Source: Clostridiales bacterium DTU092
GTDB lineage: Bacteria > Bacillota > Clostridia > Caldicoprobacterales > Caldicoprobacteraceae
NCBI GenBank assembly: GCA_001513505.1
Contig: LFTM01000251.1
Span: 2,926-9,723 of the forward strand
Direction: 5' to 3'
Length of the DNA: 6,798 nt
Shown here piece after piece: positions 4,101-6,798 of the stretch (positions are counted from its first letter, which is position 1; each line of letters starts with the position of its first letter). The notes beneath the pieces were generated by a model. It was not told where the DNA came from. It searched no databases and was given only the letters and a program-made list of their open reading frames with translations. A program made the position numbers and the translations under genes.

Positions 4101-6798
4101 TATAAATTAATCTGACCCGACGCTATATTAAGATAGCGCATCTCAACCTGACTATGGGTCCATGCCAGTTCAAACACCCTGGCCGTTACGGTAGCATCTC
4201 TGTATTCCCTGGCCAGGACAATGGCTTCGTCCCTGCTTTCAGCCACTCCAACCACAAAGGAGATCCTTGCGGTTTTACCGGGAGAAATGGATAGCCTTTG
4301 CCTTAAACTGACAATTGGATCCAACACAACTCCAACCGTGTTGGAAAGAGGATGCTCAGCCTCCATAACCTGCGGAAATTCCAGGTTTCTACCCCTGCCG
4401 ATGAAGCGACTTCTGTCGGTTTCATACTGCGGTTCTCCAATAGCCTCACCCTCAAGTACAAAGGTATGAACAAGCCATATAGGTTTTTGCTCAGCGCTTC
4501 TCGGCCTGCGTTTAACCAGCAGAGCACAATACTGAGGGATAAACTCGGTTTCAACGAAAAGATTGTTAAAAGCACGGTGAGCCATATCATCGGCCAAAGA
4601 AGACAGTACCGGCTCAAAATAACTGGTTACCTCAAGAACACGTCCGTACTGACTTTGATTTGTAAGGCTGATTCTGCGCACCTCAACATTATGCTCTGTG
4701 GACACTGCAACTTCGGTCAGAGTTTCTATGTTACCGTCCTGGCGCAAATACACGGCATGATCCGGTTCAAAAACCACGCGGTACTCATCAGGAGTAACTT
4801 TGGTTGGATTGTACGTGGCCGACCAGAACTCATTCGAGTTTAAATTCTTTATATAGAAGAACATGCCATAATCTTCACGGGTAATATCTTCTCTCCATCG
4901 GTTAAGAATCCTGCCGTGAATCTGGCTGAAGCCACCACCGCTGTTGGTAAGCATGGTTGAATAGCTCCCGTTGGACAGCAGATGTACTTCTGGTATTTCG
5001 GTATTTGGTGTTGAAAAACGCCTTCTGGGCCGGATCCGGTGATATTTGACTTTTTCTGTATCAACGTCTATTACCTTTTCAGTGTGTTCCTTTATAAATA
5101 TCTCCTTTTTCGGCGTCCTTTCCTGCAAAAGCAGTTCAGTAGCACGTATCATCGGGGAGGAATGGAATCTGCTCTGCATGATATTATCATTTAAAAAGTT
5201 ATTTAGGGCAAGCAGTATCATCCCCTGATGATGGGCCATAAAGCTTTTTACAATCATTCTCCTTTTTTTCTGCGGTAAACGTTCCGGGGTATAATCAATT
5301 GCCTCATACAATCCGTAGTCGCCATCGGCGCCTTCAGCAATAAGCATTTCCATGTTTTTTACCGCGGCTGCCGGATTAACAGGTAATGCCAGAGCGGTTG
5401 CGTAAGGTGCTACCACCATATCATTTACCAGACCGCGTTTTAAACCCAGCTTGGGAACGCCAAATGCCTTGTATTGATAGTTCAAATGCAGATCAAAGGC
5501 ATAAAATCCAGACTCTGATACACCCCACGGAACACGGCGCTGCTCCCCGTATTGCATCTGTGCAGCCACCACTGCTGTATATGTCTCGTCCAGGAGAGTA
5601 TACTCATAGTTCTTCATTATAAGAAGGGGCATCATGTATTCAAACATGGTACCGCTCCATGAGAGAAGCACCTTTAAATCTTCCACCATGGTAAGCGCGC
5701 GGCCTAAACGGAACCAGTGTTTCTGTGGAATATCTCCCTTTGCAATGGCGACAAAACTGGCTTGCCTTGCCTCGGAGGCCAGAAGGTCGTAGTAACTCTT
5801 TATCAGCTTATCCCTCTCAATATCATAGCCTACAGAAAAAAGTTCCATTCTGGAGTCATACACTGCTGTAAAATCGGTTTCGCGAATCAGCTTTTCTATA
5901 CGGGAATTTAACCGGTTGCATCGGTTAACAAATTCCTTGACAGATGCATGGGATTTAGCCACTGCCAGCTCAAACTCTTTAAGCCATTTCATCACCCTTT
6001 TATGAATAATTACGGAGGTTCGATCCTGACGGAAGGTTATCATTACCTCCGACAGAACATCCAAAATATACGAATAGTTATCCAGCATCCACTTTAATGA
6101 AAATGAATTATCAAGCTTGCCGATAAGCTCCTTAAACTTGACCGCCGCCTCCGAACCGTTGTTTTTCCCGTTGGTCAATTCTTCCGGTATTTCAAGAAGT
6201 AATACCAGCCATGGCATCAGCTCGTCTATCTCATGGATAAAGGGCTGTATATGCTTTTCCAGACCTTTTACATCATTTTTTACATATTCCAGCAGATTTC
6301 TCCATTCAATAAGACTGGTTTGATTTTTCTCAAGCAGTCGGGTAATTGATTTCTCCAGCTGTCTCCCTTTGGAATGGCTGGTTTTACATACTTTGCAGGT
6401 ATCCTTTAGTCCCATAAGCATCTCTTTGGCTACCATCGGGCGCGTTAACAGATCACTGATGCCCTGCTTTATTACAATCAGGTAACCTACAAGATTGCCG
6501 CTATCCACCGAAGAAATTAGGCGTGGCTTAGACGGCTGCAATGTGCATGTATTATACCAGTTATAGAAATGACCTCTGTACCGCTCCATTCTTTCCATTG
6601 TGGCAATAGTGCGCTCAAGCCGTTCAATGGTTTCCATCGTTCCGATATAGCCTAGATCCCGGGCAGTCAAGACCGATGTAAGATATAGTCCTATATTGGT
6701 AGGTGAAGTTCTGTGTGCGACTCCAACCGGAGGTTCCTCCTGATAGTTATCAGGGGGCAGCCAGTTATCACCAGGTCCAACAAAATCCTCAAAAAACC
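1151..6798 (-). CDS. Cyclic beta-1,2-glucan synthase-like protein (NdvB/Cgs type), C-terminal 1881 residues; 5' end outside window
   Basis: The frame is open from the right edge to a TAA at 1153-1151, so this is the C-terminal part of a gene probably encoding more than 2500 residues. Numbering from the first full codon (6796-6794): residues 1-110 carry the conserved junction (NWLPPDN, AHRTSPTNIGLYL, ARDLGYIG, DSGNL); 110-340 are variable and helical; about 342-537 match the glycoamylase-like domain (LLSWSGTMFEY, PWGVSESGFYAFD, LGLKRG, YGLYEAIDYTP, MAHHQGM), assigned to GH189 in cyclic glucan synthases, where it closes the ring by transglycosylation. Residues 592-872 and 1087-1352 are two GH94-type beta-supersandwich domains, separated by a helical segment (GLWSYGISGDLPIVL). 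Residues 1387-1812 are the GH94 barrel: GDWNDGMD with the expected general acid Asp1563, ENGGQYTHA with His1719, and TGSAAW (Thr1786-Gly1787) at the expected phosphate site. In characterised synthases this domain trims chains by phosphorolysis to set ring size. No membrane segment is visible; the GT84 glucosyltransferase, if present, is off the right edge. A domain-matched GH94 protein lacking GT84 is the alternative. Confidence 0.88.
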   Translation of the reverse strand, partial: FFEDFVGPGDNWLPPDNYQEEPPVGVAHRTSPTNIGLYLTSVLTARDLGYIGTMETIERLERTIATMERMERYRGHFYNWYNTCTLQPSKPRLISSVDSGNLVGYLIVIKQGISDLLTRPMVAKEMLMGLKDTCKVCKTSHSKGRQLEKSITRLLEKNQTSLIEWRNLLEYVKNDVKGLEKHIQPFIHEIDELMPWLVLLLEIPEELTNGKNNGSEAAVKFKELIGKLDNSFSLKWMLDNYSYILDVLSEVMITFRQDRTSVIIHKRVMKWLKEFELAVAKSHASVKEFVNRCNRLNSRIEKLIRETDFTAVYDSRMELFSVGYDIERDKLIKSYYDLLASEARQASFVAIAKGDIPQKHWFRLGRALTMVEDLKVLLSWSGTMFEYMMPLLIMKNYEYTLLDETYTAVVAAQMQYGEQRRVPWGVSESGFYAFDLHLNYQYKAFGVPKLGLKRGLVNDMVVAPYATALALPVNPAAAVKNMEMLIAEGADGDYGLYEAIDYTPERLPQKKRRMIVKSFMAHHQGMILLALNNFLNDNIMQSRFHSSPMIRATELLLQERTPKKEIFIKEHTEKVIDVDTEKVKYHRIRPRRRFSTPNTEIPEVHLLSNGSYSTMLTNSGGGFSQIHGRILNRWREDITREDYGMFFYIKNLNSNEFWSATYNPTKVTPDEYRVVFEPDHAVYLRQDGNIETLTEVAVSTEHNVEVRRISLTNQSQYGRVLEVTSYFEPVLSSLADDMAHRAFNNLFVETEFIPQYCALLVKRRPRSAEQKPIWLVHTFVLEGEAIGEPQYETDRSRFIGRGRNLEFPQVMEAEHPLSNTVGVVLDPIVSLRQRLSISPGKTARISFVVGVAESRDEAIVLAREYRDATVTARVFELAWTHSQVEMRYLNIASGQINLYQKLASHIIYSTPQRRNLEEFIRQNKKGQSGLWSYGISGDLPIVLLEVSKIEHMELVKQVLTAHEYWRLKGLNADLVLLNEYGTSYEQPVQERLQDLVMVSHARDLQNRPGGVYILQGSLMPDEDKTLLKAVARLVLRGDAGSIVSQLKYEEPMEALPPPVTVAVVPSGDEQYHKLNTEEDQELLFFNQLGGFTQDGREYVIKLEQENITPMPWSNIVSNPRFGFLVTESGGGYTWYKNSRQNKLTPWSNDPVIDPRGEVVYIRDEDTGEFWSITPLPVKGRHPYQVRHGQGYTVFRHISRGLGQRMEMFVPLKDPVKISRVTIRNESKWSRRLTLTYYAEWVLGVQREDGSRFIVTEMDEKTGALIARNAYNEEYPQGVAFMHINAPVSSYTCDRTEFIGRNGTLQNPASLGRTGLSGRVGAGYDPCGAIQVKIDLEPGEEREIICLLGQGESAENVRELINTYSDAAKAEEELDNVKKFWDRILGTIQVRTPDPSMDLLLNRWLIYQVLACRMWGRTSFYQSSGAFGFRDQLQDSMALVHCLPEVTRQHIIESSSHQFIEGDVQHWWHMSYKGVRTRITDDLLFLPFVVADYIRNTGDWSILDEETYFLDEEPLKPNEMERYSVSSVSDQKASVYQHCIRAIERAIRFGPHGLPLMGCGDWNDGMDGVGKGGKGESVWLGWFLYTTLMRFIPICEARGEHQRAEYFNKVARDLVQAIEEHGWDGGWYRRAYFDDGTPLGSEQNDECQIDSISQSWAVISGAGNANRVQEGMKAVANYLVDRQEGFIRLFTPPFDNTELEPGYIKGYVPGVRENGGQYTHAAIWVIKAFARLGMGDKAAELFHLINPINHTRTWIELWKYKVEPYVMPADVYAAANHVGRGGWTWYTGSAAWMYRVGIEHILGFKREGEYLIIDPCIPKTWGKYEITYRCNGSVYHIIVENPQGVNKGVRTVLVDGEVMTDNRIPLTDDGIAHKVRVILGTG

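Noticed and set aside
1..6798. Mobile elements, CRISPR arrays, tRNA or rRNA genes, toxin-antitoxin or phage-defence genes
   Set aside because: I looked for terminal inverted repeats, regularly spaced repeats, cloverleaf-like segments and small overlapping gene pairs on both strands and saw none; nearly all of the window is explained by three co-oriented genes.

Overview
The window looks like chromosomal DNA from an endospore-forming, low-to-moderate-GC Firmicute, most likely a clostridial lineage. The evidence is a CwlD-type amidase (the spore-cortex muramoyl-L-alanine amidase of sporeformers), strong AGGAGG-type ribosome binding sites, and A/T-rich intergenic DNA. No species can be named from the sequence alone. 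All three genes lie on the minus strand, so transcription runs from high to low coordinates.

Layout in transcription order. (1) 6798 to 1151 is the C-terminal 1881 residues of a very large cyclic beta-1,2-glucan synthase-like protein (NdvB/Cgs type). The reading frame is open through the right edge, so the start and any N-terminal GT84 membrane glucosyltransferase part lie outside. The visible part holds the glycoamylase-like (GH189-type) cyclisation domain, two GH94-type beta-supersandwich domains and a GH94 phosphorylase-type catalytic barrel with its key motifs intact. (2) 1150 to 861 is a 290-bp A/T-rich gap. It ends in a strong hairpin whose 3' arm contains the ribosome binding site of the next gene. 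(3) 860 to 162 is a complete cwlD-like amidase with an N-terminal membrane anchor and all expected zinc and catalytic residues. (4) 161 to 47 is a short regulatory gap with a textbook MerR-type promoter: TTGACA and TATAAT separated by 19 bp, with a near-perfect 21-bp palindrome over the spacer. (5) 46 to 1 is the first 15 codons of a MerR-family regulator, cut by the left edge.

Functionally, the large enzyme would make and size cyclic beta-1,2-glucan, if the missing N-terminal part is the usual glucosyltransferase. CwlD would act on peptidoglycan during spore cortex formation. The MerR protein probably controls its own promoter. There is no direct evidence that the three share a pathway; they are co-oriented neighbours. 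The most unusual signals are the two regulatory structures, the hairpin sequestering the cwlD ribosome binding site and the MerR operator-promoter, plus the presence of an NdvB-type synthase beside a sporulation gene. I see no mobile element, CRISPR array, tRNA or rRNA, and nothing that amounts to a clearly new system.
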